From: Terrihabitans soli
Lineage (GTDB): Bacteria > Pseudomonadota > Alphaproteobacteria > Rhizobiales > Methylopilaceae
DNA: 64,000 bases
Assembly (NCBI RefSeq): GCF_014191545.1
Contig: NZ_AP023361.1
Location: 2,632,501 to 2,696,500, forward strand
Reading direction: 5' to 3'
Position numbers and translations under genes: made by a program. Positions 45,928 to 55,918 of this stretch are shown here, one piece after another (the stretch's first letter is position 1; the number at the start of each line of letters is the position of its first letter). The notes beneath the pieces were generated by a model that did no database searches, had not been told where the DNA came from, and saw only the letters and a program-made list of their open reading frames with translations.

Positions 45928-46443
45928 ATGACGATGTCTCGCAGCTCTCTTGTCGGCGTGGCTGCCCTGATGGCCGTGGTTTTTGCGGCGCCCGTTTACG
46001 CCCAGGATGAGACGGCACCGGCCGTTGCGGAAGCGAAAGAAGAAGCCTCAGCTCTTCCCTCGAACGAGAGCGTCAAGGTTCAGCTCGACCTTGCGACCGT
46101 GCTGCGCATACCGGAAGGTACTTATACGCTCGCCATCGGCAATCCGGCGATCGCCGATGTGACCAAGCCGCAATCTGGCGGCTTCACCGTCGTCACCGGC
46201 AAAAGCTATGGCACGACCAATCTCCTGGCTCTCGATTCCAACGGCGAGAAGCTGAAGGAGATGATGATTTATGTGTCGGCGCCGGCTGAGCGCACCGTCA
46301 TCGTTCAGCGCGGCCTGGCACGCGAGACATGGTCCTGTTCGCCGCGCTGCGAGCCGACGGCAACGCTCGGCGACGCCGCCGATTACTTCGGCGCCTCGAG
46401 CGGCCAGGTCGGAAGCCGCAACGGGATGGCGACGCAGCGTTAA
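45928..46443 (+). CDS. Stand-alone secretin N-domain pilus protein
   Basis: 171 residues. A signal peptide (V-G-V-A-A-L-M-A-V-V-F-A-A-P-V-Y-A-Q) and an acidic linker lead to a domain (about 50-120) homologous to the CpaC N-domain: V-x-V-Q-L-D-L-A-T-V-L-R-I-P, I-G-N-P-A-I-A-D-V and T-N-L-L-A-L-D-S-N-G. There is no secretin barrel. A C-terminal tail carries a C-S-P-R-C pair. It may be a periplasmic accessory to the secretin. ATG 45928 or 45934. First of three plus-strand pilus genes; its stop overlaps a CtrA box. Confidence 0.85.
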   Translation: MTMSRSSLVGVAALMAVVFAAPVYAQDETAPAVAEAKEEASALPSNESVKVQLDLATVLRIPEGTYTLAIGNPAIADVTKPQSGGFTVVTGKSYGTTNLLALDSNGEKLKEMMIYVSAPAERTVIVQRGLARETWSCSPRCEPTATLGDAADYFGASSGQVGSRNGMATQR

Positions 46444-46454
46444 CGGGAAGTTAA
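46440..46454 (+). promoter_or_regulatory. Exact CtrA-type box before the tadE pair
   Basis: TTAA-CGGGAAG-TTAA followed by C: an exact TTAA-N7-TTAA(C), with TTAAC in both halves. It spans the TAA stop of the preceding gene and lies about 92 bases before the first TadE-like gene. Known CtrA targets include pilus genes; binding here is inferred. Confidence 0.6.
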
Positions 46455-46545
46455 CCGGCTTTGCGCCGACAGCGCCGTTCGCTAACGGCTCCTCAAGTTT
46501 CTTCGGCCAATCTTCCGTAAGTATTTTCACTGCGAGGCGGACCCA

Positions 46546-47079
46546 ATGACGCGCCTGCGTCACACCAGAGCCATCCGGCTGCTGTCGCGCTTTTGCGCGG
46601 ACCGCACCGGCGCGACTGCCGTGGAGTTCGGTCTGGTCGCAATGCCCTTCTTTACTCTGCTGTTCGCGATCATGCAGACATCGCTCGTGATGTTTGGCTC
46701 GCAGGCGCTGCAGACAATGACCTCCGCCGGCGCTCGCAAGATCATGACCGGTCAGATGAAGAATGCGAGCTTCAGCGAGTTCAAAAATGCGCTGTGCAGC
46801 AGCAGCGGAATGTCTGCCATGTTCGACTGCGATAATGTCTTCATTCAGGTCGTATCGTTTCCCGACTTCAGCGCCGCGTCCACGCAGATGATCGTGAACC
46901 CTAAATGCTTCAAACGCGAACCGCAGCCAACCGCCGCCGATTGCTGGGATCCAGGGACGCGTCAGGAGGTCGTGATCGTTCGCGTTGCCTATGACTGGCC
47001 GTTTGCGGTCAATCTGGACGACGTTAGTCACAAAACGCGCATAACCGCCGTGAACGCGTCTCGCAACGAGCCATTCTAA
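46546..47079 (+). CDS. TadE-like pseudopilin (first copy)
   Basis: 177 residues. The N-terminal segment R-F-C-A-D-R-T-G-A-T-A-V-E-F-G-L-V-A-M-P-F-F is the TadE/TadG processing and membrane motif. A periplasmic domain follows with several cysteines (A-L-C-S-S-S, F-D-C-D-N, N-P-K-C-F, A-D-C-W). Such minor pilins are cut by the prepilin peptidase and help assemble the pilus. ATG 46546; its stop shares one base with the next gene. Confidence 0.92.
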   Translation: MTRLRHTRAIRLLSRFCADRTGATAVEFGLVAMPFFTLLFAIMQTSLVMFGSQALQTMTSAGARKIMTGQMKNASFSEFKNALCSSSGMSAMFDCDNVFIQVVSFPDFSAASTQMIVNPKCFKREPQPTAADCWDPGTRQEVVIVRVAYDWPFAVNLDDVSHKTRITAVNASRNEPF

Positions 47080-47654
47080 TGCGGCTACTCGCGAACGTCT
47101 TCAAAACGCTCGAGCGCTTCTGCGCCGACCGTAGCGCCGTCTCCGCCGTCGAGTTTGCGCTTATCCTGCCCGTGCTGATCCTGATGCTGCTCGGCAGTTT
47201 CGATATCACCCGCGCGGTCGATGCGAAGAACAAGTCGGTGCTTCTGTCGCGTACCGTGACGGACCTCATCACCCAAGAGAGCGATGGCGTCAGCAAAACG
47301 GAACTTGCGAACATCATCACGGCTTCGAAGTTCATCCTCTATCCTTATCCGGATAGTACGAACGTGCTTACGGTCAATATCGAGAATCTCGTTCGGGTCT
47401 CTGAGACGCCTCTGAAGTATGAGATCGATTGGGCCTATACGAGCGGCACTACACCGACATCCAGCTCCACCAACAAGCAGACAACTACTCTGATAGAAGG
47501 TGAGTCCGGGGTCCGGACGAAAGTGACCTACACGTACAAGATGAAGTTCATCGGCATGCTGACGAAGAACATAGGCCTGTCCGAGATCACGCTGAACTCG
47601 ACGATCACAATGGCACCGCGCTGGGGAATGGCCGTCGGTGCGGCGGGCTGGTGA
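47079..47654 (+). CDS. TadE-like pseudopilin (second copy)
   Basis: 191 residues. The motif R-F-C-A-D-R-S-A-V-S-A-V-E-F-A-L-I-L-P-V-L parallels the first copy, but the processing Gly is replaced by Ala-Val before S-A-V-E-F, so cleavage is less certain. The periplasmic part has no cysteines and ends with an I-T-L-N-S-T-I-T-M-A-P-R segment. It is coupled to the first TadE gene by a one-base overlap. No longer TadG-type gene (with a vWA domain) is in the window. Confidence 0.9.
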   Translation: MRLLANVFKTLERFCADRSAVSAVEFALILPVLILMLLGSFDITRAVDAKNKSVLLSRTVTDLITQESDGVSKTELANIITASKFILYPYPDSTNVLTVNIENLVRVSETPLKYEIDWAYTSGTTPTSSSTNKQTTTLIEGESGVRTKVTYTYKMKFIGMLTKNIGLSEITLNSTITMAPRWGMAVGAAGW

Positions 47655-47660
47655 ACAGCC

Positions 47661-49796
47661 TCAGACTTCGGCCCGGCCGCCCGCCTTGCGGCGCACTTCG
47701 CCGATAAGATCGCGCGCGTCGGAGCGCCGTTTGGCGAGATACAGAGCCTCGAACTCGGCCGCCGGCATCGGCTTTCCAAACAGATAGCCCTGGGCGAAGG
47801 TGCAGCCCTGACCGAGCAGGAACTCGCGCTGCGCCGCCGATTCCACGCCCTCGGCCACGGTCTCGAAGCCAAGATTTTGCGTCATGGTCAGGATGGTCGC
47901 GACGACAACGCGCGCCGAGCCGTCGCGCACGCATTCGGACACGAAGCTGCGGTCGATCTTCAGAACGTCGAACGGCATACGGGTAAGAGAGGCAAGGTTC
48001 GAATAGCCTGTGCCGAAATCGTCGATGGCCAGGCGCACGCCGGCCGCCCGGAGCGGCGCAAGCTCGCGCGCCGTGGTGCGCGGATCCAGCATGGCGACCG
48101 TCTCTGTGATCTCGATTTCGAGCATGTTCGGCTCGATACCGTGCCGCTCGATCATGGTGAGAACATCCCGGGCGAAGTCCGGACGCTGACACTGCGACGC
48201 CGACACGTTGACCGCGACTTTGGGATTCATGCCCTTCGCCGTCCACTCCGCACTCTGCCGGCAGGCTTCCTCCAGAACGAAGGTGCCGATCTGGTCGAGC
48301 AGCCCGACTTCTTCGGCAATGCCGATAAAATCTCCCGGATTGATGATGCCGCGGGTCGGATGACGCCAGCGAACCAGTGCTTCCGCGCCGATAATGGCGC
48401 CATCGGTCAGGGCGACCTGCGGCTGGTAATAGACGCCCAGCTCCTTGCGCTCGACCGCAACCCGCAATTCCTGCTCGATGACGAGGCGCCGATAGGCATA
48501 GGAGTTCACATCGCGGCGCGCGAATTTATAGGTGTTTGCGCCGGACGATTTGGCCTCCGAGAGACCATTGGCGGCGCTGCGCAGAAGCGCCGAGAAATCG
48601 AGGCCGTCTTCGGGCGAGAGCGCAACGCCGATCGAGCCGGTGACCGCCACCGAATGGCCCGCAATCTCGAACGGGCGCGCGAGCGATGTCAGAACGCGCA
48701 TCGCGAACTGCGACACACGGTCTTCCGACACAGGGCCTGAAAAGACGAAGCCGAACTCATCGCCGCCGAGGCGCGCGAGCAGAAGTTCCGAATCCTGATC
48801 GGGGCATTCGCGGGCGAGCTGTTCGCGATAATCGAGCGCAATCACCTTCAGGCGCTCGGAGATCGCAATAATGGCATCGTCGCCGACTTCGATGCCGAGC
48901 GCTTCATTGACGCGCTTCAGGCGGTCGATATCGAGATAGAGAAGCGCGACATTGTAGCCGCGCTCCAGAGCCGTCTGGGTGTAACGGCGCATGTTCTCGC
49001 GGTTGGCAAGGCCCGAGACCCGGTCGGTCAGAGTGAGCTTCTGCACCGTCTCGAAGCTTTCGAGGATGCTGCGCGTCATCGCAACGAAGGACCGCGAGAG
49101 CTCGCCGATCTCGTCATTGCGTTCCTCGGGAACGGGAACGGAAAAATCGCCGCCGGCAAGACGGCGCGTCGCCTGCGTCAGGCGGCGGACGGGCGCCGTG
49201 ACATAGTTGATGCCGATCGCCGCAAGCGGCAGCGCCAGCATCACAAAGCCGAGCGCCAGAATGATATTGCGGCTGACGGCGTCGGAAATCTGAGCTTCCA
49301 TATTCAGCGTCGACAGGCCGACGCGGGCAACGCCGACGATCTTGCCGCCGGAGGTGACGGGCACCGCGATATGAAGAACGCCGCTGCCGCGGCGGAAGGC
49401 CGGCGCGCCGCTCGCCATCGCATCCATCAAGGTGATCGAGGCGATCGGGTCCTTGAGCACGCTTTCCGGATCCGCCTGGCGCAGCGACCCGTCGGGCCGC
49501 GTTTCGACGGCATAGGCGTAACGGGTGTTTTCGTTGGCCGAGGCCACGCGGTCGAGCACGGTCTGGAGATCGGCGATGCGGCGCGAGGCCGGCAGATCGG
49601 TGGCAAGGCCGTTAACGAGAGCCGTCAGATGCGCGGCGTTCGTCTCGAACGCATTATTGGCGGCAAGCTCGGCTTCGCGGTTGTTGATGTAGACGAACGC
49701 TGCAGTCAGGCCGAGCAGGAGCGTTGCGACAAACAGGGTGAACCGTGCCGCGAGGCCAAGGGGAAGCTGCGTGATGCGACGCCTCAACCAGCCCAT
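47661..49796 (-). CDS. GGDEF-EAL membrane protein (cyclic-di-GMP metabolism)
   Basis: 711 residues from ATG 49796. Two membrane helices flank a periplasmic sensor of about 130 residues. A HAMP linker leads to a GGDEF domain (intact G-G-D-E-F) and an EAL domain with E-A-L-V-R-W, E-I-T-E-T, D-D-F-G-T-G-Y-S and E-G-V-E-S; both active sites look functional. The frame also allows ATG 49883, but that adds 29 Gly/Pro/Ser-rich residues and puts the start 18 bases from an exact CtrA box, leaving little room for a promoter. Neither start has a strong Shine-Dalgarno. Convergent with the tadE operon six bases away. Confidence 0.93.
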   Translation of the reverse strand: MGWLRRRITQLPLGLAARFTLFVATLLLGLTAAFVYINNREAELAANNAFETNAAHLTALVNGLATDLPASRRIADLQTVLDRVASANENTRYAYAVETRPDGSLRQADPESVLKDPIASITLMDAMASGAPAFRRGSGVLHIAVPVTSGGKIVGVARVGLSTLNMEAQISDAVSRNIILALGFVMLALPLAAIGINYVTAPVRRLTQATRRLAGGDFSVPVPEERNDEIGELSRSFVAMTRSILESFETVQKLTLTDRVSGLANRENMRRYTQTALERGYNVALLYLDIDRLKRVNEALGIEVGDDAIIAISERLKVIALDYREQLARECPDQDSELLLARLGGDEFGFVFSGPVSEDRVSQFAMRVLTSLARPFEIAGHSVAVTGSIGVALSPEDGLDFSALLRSAANGLSEAKSSGANTYKFARRDVNSYAYRRLVIEQELRVAVERKELGVYYQPQVALTDGAIIGAEALVRWRHPTRGIINPGDFIGIAEEVGLLDQIGTFVLEEACRQSAEWTAKGMNPKVAVNVSASQCQRPDFARDVLTMIERHGIEPNMLEIEITETVAMLDPRTTARELAPLRAAGVRLAIDDFGTGYSNLASLTRMPFDVLKIDRSFVSECVRDGSARVVVATILTMTQNLGFETVAEGVESAAQREFLLGQGCTFAQGYLFGKPMPAAEFEALYLAKRRSDARDLIGEVRRKAGGRAEV

Positions 49797-49900
49797 CAAT
49801 TCGGCGTTCCACGTCCTGATGCTTGAGGGCACGCGGCCGAAGCCGGCCGGACCGGGACCTGAGTCGGACCCGGTACAGGACATGGATTAAAGGCGGGGCC

Positions 49901-49915
49901 TTAAGCAGGTGTTAA
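49901..49915 (-). promoter_or_regulatory. Exact CtrA-type box upstream of the GGDEF-EAL gene
   Basis: TTAA-GCAGGTG-TTAA, an exact spaced match, in the gap between the phosphomutase gene and the GGDEF-EAL gene. It lies about 105 bases before ATG 49796. Only minus-strand genes flank it, so it should act on the GGDEF-EAL gene. Confidence 0.6.
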
Positions 49916-49984
49916 AACCTGCGGCAGTTTCGGCGAGTTTGCGCCAAATTTGCTAATTGGCGATAAGACTTTGACGCAGCCTGT

Positions 49985-51484
49985 TCACAAGGTCTGGTTG
50001 TACGCACCGACCTCAGGATGGGTGCGCAGAACGCCGTCCACGGCCGCAAACATTTCCCGCATACGGGCTTCCGAGGCCGGGCTTTCGACGACGACCACAA
50101 GCTCCGGTTTATTCGAGGAGGCGCGGACGAGGCCCCAGGTGCCGTCCTCGACGGTTACCCGCACACCGTTGACGGTCACGAGATCGCGGATTTTTTGCCC
50201 GGCGACCTGAGCCCCGGACTTCTGGGCGTCCTCGAAGTGCTTCACGACTTTCTCGACGATGCCGTACTTCGTCTCGTCGGCACAGTGCGGCGACATGGTC
50301 GGCGAGCCCCAGGTCTTCGGCAGCGCATTTTTGAGGTCCGACATGGACTTGTCGGGACTGCGATCGAGCATGTCGAGAACGGCGATGGCCGAGACGAGAC
50401 CATCGTCATAGCCACGGCCGATGGGTTTGTTGAAGAAATAATGACCCGACTTCTCGAAACCGGCGAGCGCCCCTGATTCGTTGACGCGGCGCTTCATGTA
50501 GGAATGGCCGGTCTTCCAGTAATCGGCTTTGACACCGTTCTTGATCAGAACCGGGTCGGTAACGAACAGGCCCGTCGACTTCACATCGACGACGAAGGTC
50601 GGCTTGTCGTGCACGGCCGACAGATCGCGCGCCAGCATGACGCCGACCTTGTCGGCAAAAATCTCATCGCCCTCATTGTCGACGACGCCGCAGCGGTCGC
50701 CGTCGCCGTCAAAGCCGAGCGCCACATCGGCGCCGGTTTTCAGCACCTCGTCGCGCATCGCATGCAGCATTTCGAGGTCTTCGGGGTTCGGATTGTATTT
50801 CGGGAAGGTGTGGTCGAGCTCGGTGTCGAGTTCGATCACATCGCAGCCCAGCGCCCGCAGAATGCCGGGGGCGAACGCGCCCGCCGTGCCATTGCCGCAG
50901 GCGCAGACGACTTTGAGCTTGCGCTTCAGTTTCGGCCGGTTGGTCAGATCGCGGATATAACGCTCGGGGAAGTTTTCGACGAAGATATAACCGCCGCCCT
51001 CGCGCAGTTCGAAATCGGCGTTGAGGACGACGTCCTTCAGTTTCGTCATCTCGTCCGGACCGAAGGTCAGCGGGCGGTTTACGCCCATTTTCACGCCCGT
51101 CCAGCCATTATCGTTGTGGGAGGCGGTGACCATGGCGACGGCCGGTACGTCGAGCTCGAACTGGGCAAAATAGGCCATCGGCGACATCGCAAGGCCGATA
51201 TCGTGGACCTTGATGCCGGCCGCCATCAGGCCGGTCACCAGCGCCATTTTGATGGAGGCCGAATAGCCGCGGAAATCATGACCCGTCACAATCGCCGGGC
51301 GGACCCCCATCCGGTGCATCAGCGTGCCGATGCCCATGCCGAGGGCCTGAATGCCCATGAGATTGATTTCTTTTTCGAACAGCCAGCGCGCGTCGTATTC
51401 GCGAAAGCCGGTCGCCTTCACCATGGGCCCCGATTCATAGGCATAGGTGTTCGGCTTCAGGCTCGGCTGCGGCTTCGGAAACAT
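49985..51484 (-). CDS. Phosphomannomutase/phosphoglucomutase
   Basis: 499 residues of the alpha-D-phosphohexomutase family. The phosphoserine is Ser122 in V-T-A-S-H-N-D; the metal loop is G-F-D-G-D-G-D-R (about 258-264). The sugar-binding and phosphate-binding C-terminal domain ends R-T-H-P-E. It interconverts hexose-6-phosphate and hexose-1-phosphate to supply sugar nucleotides for polysaccharide and LPS. Man versus Glc preference cannot be fixed. ATG 51484 follows GGGGAG; the frame extends ten codons beyond. Confidence 0.93.
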   Translation of the reverse strand: MFPKPQPSLKPNTYAYESGPMVKATGFREYDARWLFEKEINLMGIQALGMGIGTLMHRMGVRPAIVTGHDFRGYSASIKMALVTGLMAAGIKVHDIGLAMSPMAYFAQFELDVPAVAMVTASHNDNGWTGVKMGVNRPLTFGPDEMTKLKDVVLNADFELREGGGYIFVENFPERYIRDLTNRPKLKRKLKVVCACGNGTAGAFAPGILRALGCDVIELDTELDHTFPKYNPNPEDLEMLHAMRDEVLKTGADVALGFDGDGDRCGVVDNEGDEIFADKVGVMLARDLSAVHDKPTFVVDVKSTGLFVTDPVLIKNGVKADYWKTGHSYMKRRVNESGALAGFEKSGHYFFNKPIGRGYDDGLVSAIAVLDMLDRSPDKSMSDLKNALPKTWGSPTMSPHCADETKYGIVEKVVKHFEDAQKSGAQVAGQKIRDLVTVNGVRVTVEDGTWGLVRASSNKPELVVVVESPASEARMREMFAAVDGVLRTHPEVGAYNQTL

Positions 51485-51572
51485 GAAATCTCCCCTCGAT
51501 AGGTGTCCCAGCACCTAGCACGTTTACGGCGCAGGAGAGTGAAGGATTAAGGCGGCTTATTGTTCCAGGAGC

Positions 51573-52082
51573 CTATTGTTCGAGGATCAGGCGGCCGCTC
51601 TGGATTTCGAAGGTACGGAGCTTCTTCAGAAAGCTCATGCCGAGGAGGTTGACGGCAAGCGCCCCCTCCTGGGCGACGATCGCCTCGACATTGGACAGCG
51701 AAATCCCGCCAAGGCGGACGGAATTGAGGGTCACCTTTTTGGCGCCGGCCGTGCCGTTGGCCGTCTGGAGCTTGATCTCGTACCGGTCCCCGGGACGGAC
51801 AAGGCCGAGGGACCGGGCATCTTCATAGGTCAGGGCGACAACGGTCGCCCCGGTATCGACCAGGGCTTTTAAAGGCCGTCCATTGACGGTCACCGAGGTC
51901 TCGAAATGCCCCCTCTGATCGGCCGACAGCATGACCCGGGCGGGACCAGAGGCCGTGCCTGCGGGCTGGGTCTTTTCGGCCGGCGACTCATTGAGAGTCG
52001 CCAGAAGCCTCGTCGCCAGATCGGGCGCGGCCAGCGCCAGAACGACCGCCGCCGCGACAATGCCGAAAACCCATTTAAGCAT
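51573..52082 (-). CDS. Membrane-anchored retropepsin-like aspartic protease
   Basis: 169 residues. An N-terminal helix (about 4-20) anchors a single retropepsin-type domain with the catalytic A-L-V-D-T-G-A-T-V-V-A-L motif (Asp76) and the downstream L-L-G-M-S-F-L-K flap-partner segment. This matches the clan AA proteases defined by TIGR02281. Dimerisation is expected because only one D-T-G is present. ATG 52082 follows GGAG. Substrate unknown. Confidence 0.88.
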   Translation of the reverse strand: MLKWVFGIVAAAVVLALAAPDLATRLLATLNESPAEKTQPAGTASGPARVMLSADQRGHFETSVTVNGRPLKALVDTGATVVALTYEDARSLGLVRPGDRYEIKLQTANGTAGAKKVTLNSVRLGGISLSNVEAIVAQEGALAVNLLGMSFLKKLRTFEIQSGRLILEQ

Positions 52083-52212
52083 GCGCACTCCTTGAAGTCC
52101 GCCAAGATCGCCCTGTCTAACGAAGAAGCCGTTAAGGCTTGTCCCCAAGCGTTTTTGCCAGCGTGCTCTATGCGTGGCACGATGGATGCACGGGTTCAGT
52201 CATCGAGGTGAC

Positions 52213-53028
52213 ATGCGGATCCTGACGCTTGTGGCATTGATGTTCGGCCTGACCGGAACGGCGGCGGCGCAGATGGCTGCGGGCGATGCGAACACGGTCG
52301 ATCTCGAACTCGTCCTCGCCGTCGACATTTCCTACTCCATGGATGAAGACGAGCTTCGCCTGCAGCGCGAAGGCTATGTCGCCGCCATCACTTCAAAGCC
52401 TGTCATCGACGCCATCAAGGAGGGCGTCTATGGCCGCATCGCCGTCGCCTATGTCGAATGGGCCGGCACCGAACAGCAAAACCTTCTAATCGATTGGCAG
52501 ATCATCGACGGGCCGGGAACCGCACAGGCCTTTGCCGACAAGCTCGCCGAAAGTTCCACCAACCGCGCCTACCGCACCTCAATCTCCGCGGCGCTCGATT
52601 TTTCATCGCGCCTTTTTGCCAAGAACGCTTACGAGGGTACGCGCCGCGTCATCGACATTTCCGGCGATGGTCCAAACAATCAGGGCAATGTCGTCACGTT
52701 CATGCGCGATCTCGTCGTGAGTATGGGCATCGGCATTAACGGCCTGCCGCTCGCCCTCAAAGCGCCGAATTCCGGCTCGGTCGATATCCAGAATCTCGAA
52801 GCCTATTACCGCGAATGCGTCATTGGCGGTCCGGGTGCCTTCGTCATCCCGGTTGCCGGCAAAAACGAATTCGCCGAGGCCATTCGCACCAAACTCGTGC
52901 TGGAGATCTCGGCGATCGAGCCGCAGGCGCGTGTCATACCCGTTCAGAACAAAGCGGTTAATTGCATGATGGGCGAGAAAATTTGGCGCGACCGCTATGG
53001 TGACGGCATCCAGGATAACTGGCAGTAA
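52213..53028 (+). CDS. DUF1194 secreted von Willebrand A-type protein
   Basis: 271 residues with a signal peptide ending G-T-A-A-A-Q. The mature start has a metal-site motif [10 protein letters not shown] (Asp38-Ser40-Ser42, the D-x-S-x-S of vWA domains), then [13 protein letters not shown]. This is DUF1194, periplasmic, of unknown function. ATG 52213 follows GAGGTG. It is seven bases before mgsA, probably a shared transcript. Confidence 0.88.
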   Translation: MRILTLVALMFGLTGTAAAQMAAGDANTVDLELVLAVDISYSMDEDELRLQREGYVAAITSKPVIDAIKEGVYGRIAVAYVEWAGTEQQNLLIDWQIIDGPGTAQAFADKLAESSTNRAYRTSISAALDFSSRLFAKNAYEGTRRVIDISGDGPNNQGNVVTFMRDLVVSMGIGINGLPLALKAPNSGSVDIQNLEAYYRECVIGGPGAFVIPVAGKNEFAEAIRTKLVLEISAIEPQARVIPVQNKAVNCMMGEKIWRDRYGDGIQDNWQ

Positions 53029-53035
53029 GAGGGGC

Positions 53036-53413
53036 ATGGCCCGCCCTCGTCTCGCCCTCATCGCCCACGACCTCAAAAAAGACGATCTCGTCGATTGGGT
53101 CGGAACGCACGAAAAACAGGTTGCTCTGTTCGATATCGTTGCCACCGGTACGACGGGTACGCGCATTCTTGAGCGCTGCCCGGAACTCCCTGTCACACGC
53201 GTGAAAAGCGGCCCGCTCGGCGGCGATCAGCAGATCGGCGCCATGATCGCCGAGGGCAAGATTCACGGCGTCATTTTCTTCGTCGATCCGCTGACGCCGA
53301 TGCCGCACGATGTCGACGTCAAAGCGCTGACGCGCCTTGCGACACTGTATGACATTCCGATTGCACTGAACCGCGCGACCGCCGATCTGATGGTCAAGGG
53401 CTATAATCCTTAA
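53036..53413 (+). CDS. mgsA: Methylglyoxal synthase
   Basis: 125 residues. It converts dihydroxyacetone phosphate to methylglyoxal, bypassing lower glycolysis when phosphate is scarce. Motifs: L-I-A-H-D-x-[19 protein letters not shown] with catalytic Asp64, and [10 protein letters not shown] (His91). ATG 53036 follows GAGGGG. The last four bases overlap the convergent hrpB gene. Confidence 0.96.
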   Translation: MARPRLALIAHDLKKDDLVDWVGTHEKQVALFDIVATGTTGTRILERCPELPVTRVKSGPLGGDQQIGAMIAEGKIHGVIFFVDPLTPMPHDVDVKALTRLATLYDIPIALNRATADLMVKGYNP

Positions 53414-55890
53414 GTCCCGCGCGGCTTGGCACGGCGCGTGGCTTCCGCAATGCGCGGATCTTCCGGCCAGGGATGGCGCGGATAACGTCCGCGCATATCG
53501 GCGCGTACGCCCGCCCATGAGCCGCGCCAGAAGCCCGGCAGATCGCGCGTCACTTGAACCGGACGGTGCGCGGGCGACAGAAGTTCGAGCACCAGCGGCA
53601 CTTTTCCGCCGGCGAGCGAGGGATGCGCATCGAGGCCGAACAATTCCTGCACGCGCACCGAAATCATCGGCTCGGTTCCGGAATAATCGACCGCCAGCGA
53701 TGACCCCGTCGGCGCGGTGAAATGCGTCGGCGCTTCTTTCTCCAACCGTCGCGAAAGATCGTAGGGCAAAAGCGCTTTCAGCGCCTGATCGAGATCGGAT
53801 GCCGAAACCTCCGACAGCGCGGCTTTGCCAGTGAGATAAGGTGCAAGCCACTCACTGGCATTTTTTGAGAGCGCATCATCCGACAGATCGGGCCAGGTTT
53901 CGCCCTCGGCGCGGCGCAGGAACCCGACACGCTCGCGCCATTGCTCAAGCGGCTTCGTCCATGGCAGGCGCGAAACACCGAGCGCGGCTACCCCTTCGGC
54001 AAGGATTTTGGCTGCCGATTCATCGCGCGGCGATTTCAGCGGCGCATCGGACAGGATAAGCGCATCGAGTTTTCGTGCCGCGCGGCCGCGCACCGAAGCT
54101 GTCTGCGGATCGAACACGATGTCTTCGCGCGCTTCGATGCGGTCGGCAAAAAGCTTTTCGATGTCTTCGCGCGAGATCGCGGCGGCAAGACGGATGCGCG
54201 CCGAACCTGCCGCGCCCGCAATTTCGGCTACGGCAAGATAGGGCTCGCGCGCCAGAGCATCGTGCGGCTCGACGCTGGCACCACGCCCGTTGGCGAGACG
54301 GAACTCACCCTGCTTGCCGCGCGCCTGCGCCACCCGGTCGGGATAGGCGCGGGCGAGGACCGCACCGAGCCCGATTTCGCTATCCTCTTCTTTCGGGGCA
54401 AGCGCCTGCGCTTCGCGCGCCCAGCCTTCAGCCAGACGCCGCGCATCTTCGGCGCGGCGCGAGCGGTCGCGGCGGAACATATCGACCCGGTGAACAATGT
54501 CCGTACCGTCGCCGCCAAGCCCGCGTTCGACCACGATCACCGCGATATCGGCGGCCTGCCGCGCAACCCCGATGCGGGCCGCTTCCAGCATCATGGCCGC
54601 GAGACGCGGCGGCAGCGGCAAACGGCGGATGTTCTGCCCGCGCGGCGTAATGCGCCCGCTTTCTTCCAGCGCGCCGAGTTCGACGAGATGCTTCTTCGCC
54701 TCTGTCCAGGCGGCCGAGGGCGGCGGATCGAGGAAAGACAGAGCGGAGGGATCGCTGACGCCCCAGGCGGCGAGATCGAGTACGAGACCCGATAAATCGG
54801 CTGCAAGAATTTCCGGCGTCTGGAACGCGGGAAGGCTCGCCGTCGCCGCTTCCTCCCACAGACGGTAGCAGATGCCGGGTTCGGTGCGGCCGGCGCGGCC
54901 ACGGCGCTGATCGGCCTGGGCGCGTGAGACGCGCACGGTTTCAAGACGAGTCAGGCCTGTCGACGGCTCGAACGCCGGCACGCGCGACAGGCCGCAATCG
55001 ATAACGATGCGAACGCCCTCAATCGTAATCGATGTTTCGGCGATGGAGGTCGCAAGCACGACCTTGCGTTCGCCTTGCGGCGCCGGGCGGATTGCGCGGT
55101 CCTGATCGCGGGCATCAAGGCCGCCATGCAGTTCGACGATATCGATATCGGGACTCATCTTCTCGCGCAGCCGTTCCGCCGTGCGGCGGATTTCGGCCTG
55201 GCCGGGCAGAAAGACGAGTGCGCTGCCGCCCTCCTCGCCCATGGCGCGGCGCACCGCCTGCACCGCTTCATCCTCGAGCCGGGCCCGCGGATCGCGCGCC
55301 GAATAGCGCGTATCGACTGGGAAACTGCGGCCAAGACTCTCGACGACCTGTGCATCGCCGAGGAGTTTGGCGACGCGCGCGCCGTCGAGCGTCGCCGACA
55401 TGACCAGAAGGCGCAGATCCGGCCGGAGCGCCGATTGCGCATCGAGCGCCAGCGCAAGGCCGAGATCGCCGTCCATGGACCGTTCATGGAATTCGTCGAA
55501 GAGAACGGCGGCGACACCCTTCAATTCGGGATCGTCGAGGATCATGCGCGCGAACACACCTTCCGTGACGACCTCAATGCGCGTCTTCGCGGAAATCTTC
55601 GATCCGAGCCGCACACGCAGACCGACCGTATCGCCGGTCTTTTCGCCGAGCGTCGAGGCCATGCGGTCGGCGGCGGCGCGCGCCGCAATCCGCCGCGGCT
55701 CGAGCAGAATGATGCGACCGTCGCCTCGCCACGCCTCGTCCAGGAGAACCAAGGGCACGCGTGTGGTTTTGCCGGCGCCCGGCGGCGCCACGAGAACGGC
55801 GCTTACGCCCTCCTGCAGCGCGGAAATCAGCGCCGGGATGGCCTCATCAATCGGGAGTCTGTCCTGGAAAGTACGCACGGGGGCGATCAA
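53410..55890 (-). CDS. hrpB: ATP-dependent helicase HrpB
   Basis: 826 residues, the usual HrpB length. Walker [10 protein letters not shown] (35-43), a D-E-F-H box in place of D-E-A-H, S-A-T motif (M-S-A-T-L) and Q-R-x-G-R-A-G-R all appear, followed by HA2 and the HrpB C-terminal domain. It is a DExH RNA helicase; its cellular role is not well defined. The frame begins with TTG 55890; GTG 55878 is an alternative. Confidence 0.95.
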   Translation of the reverse strand: MIAPVRTFQDRLPIDEAIPALISALQEGVSAVLVAPPGAGKTTRVPLVLLDEAWRGDGRIILLEPRRIAARAAADRMASTLGEKTGDTVGLRVRLGSKISAKTRIEVVTEGVFARMILDDPELKGVAAVLFDEFHERSMDGDLGLALALDAQSALRPDLRLLVMSATLDGARVAKLLGDAQVVESLGRSFPVDTRYSARDPRARLEDEAVQAVRRAMGEEGGSALVFLPGQAEIRRTAERLREKMSPDIDIVELHGGLDARDQDRAIRPAPQGERKVVLATSIAETSITIEGVRIVIDCGLSRVPAFEPSTGLTRLETVRVSRAQADQRRGRAGRTEPGICYRLWEEAATASLPAFQTPEILAADLSGLVLDLAAWGVSDPSALSFLDPPPSAAWTEAKKHLVELGALEESGRITPRGQNIRRLPLPPRLAAMMLEAARIGVARQAADIAVIVVERGLGGDGTDIVHRVDMFRRDRSRRAEDARRLAEGWAREAQALAPKEEDSEIGLGAVLARAYPDRVAQARGKQGEFRLANGRGASVEPHDALAREPYLAVAEIAGAAGSARIRLAAAISREDIEKLFADRIEAREDIVFDPQTASVRGRAARKLDALILSDAPLKSPRDESAAKILAEGVAALGVSRLPWTKPLEQWRERVGFLRRAEGETWPDLSDDALSKNASEWLAPYLTGKAALSEVSASDLDQALKALLPYDLSRRLEKEAPTHFTAPTGSSLAVDYSGTEPMISVRVQELFGLDAHPSLAGGKVPLVLELLSPAHRPVQVTRDLPGFWRGSWAGVRADMRGRYPRHPWPEDPRIAEATRRAKPRGT

Positions 55891-55918
55891 GCCCAGAGCG
55901 CGCCGCCTGGCAAGCGGT

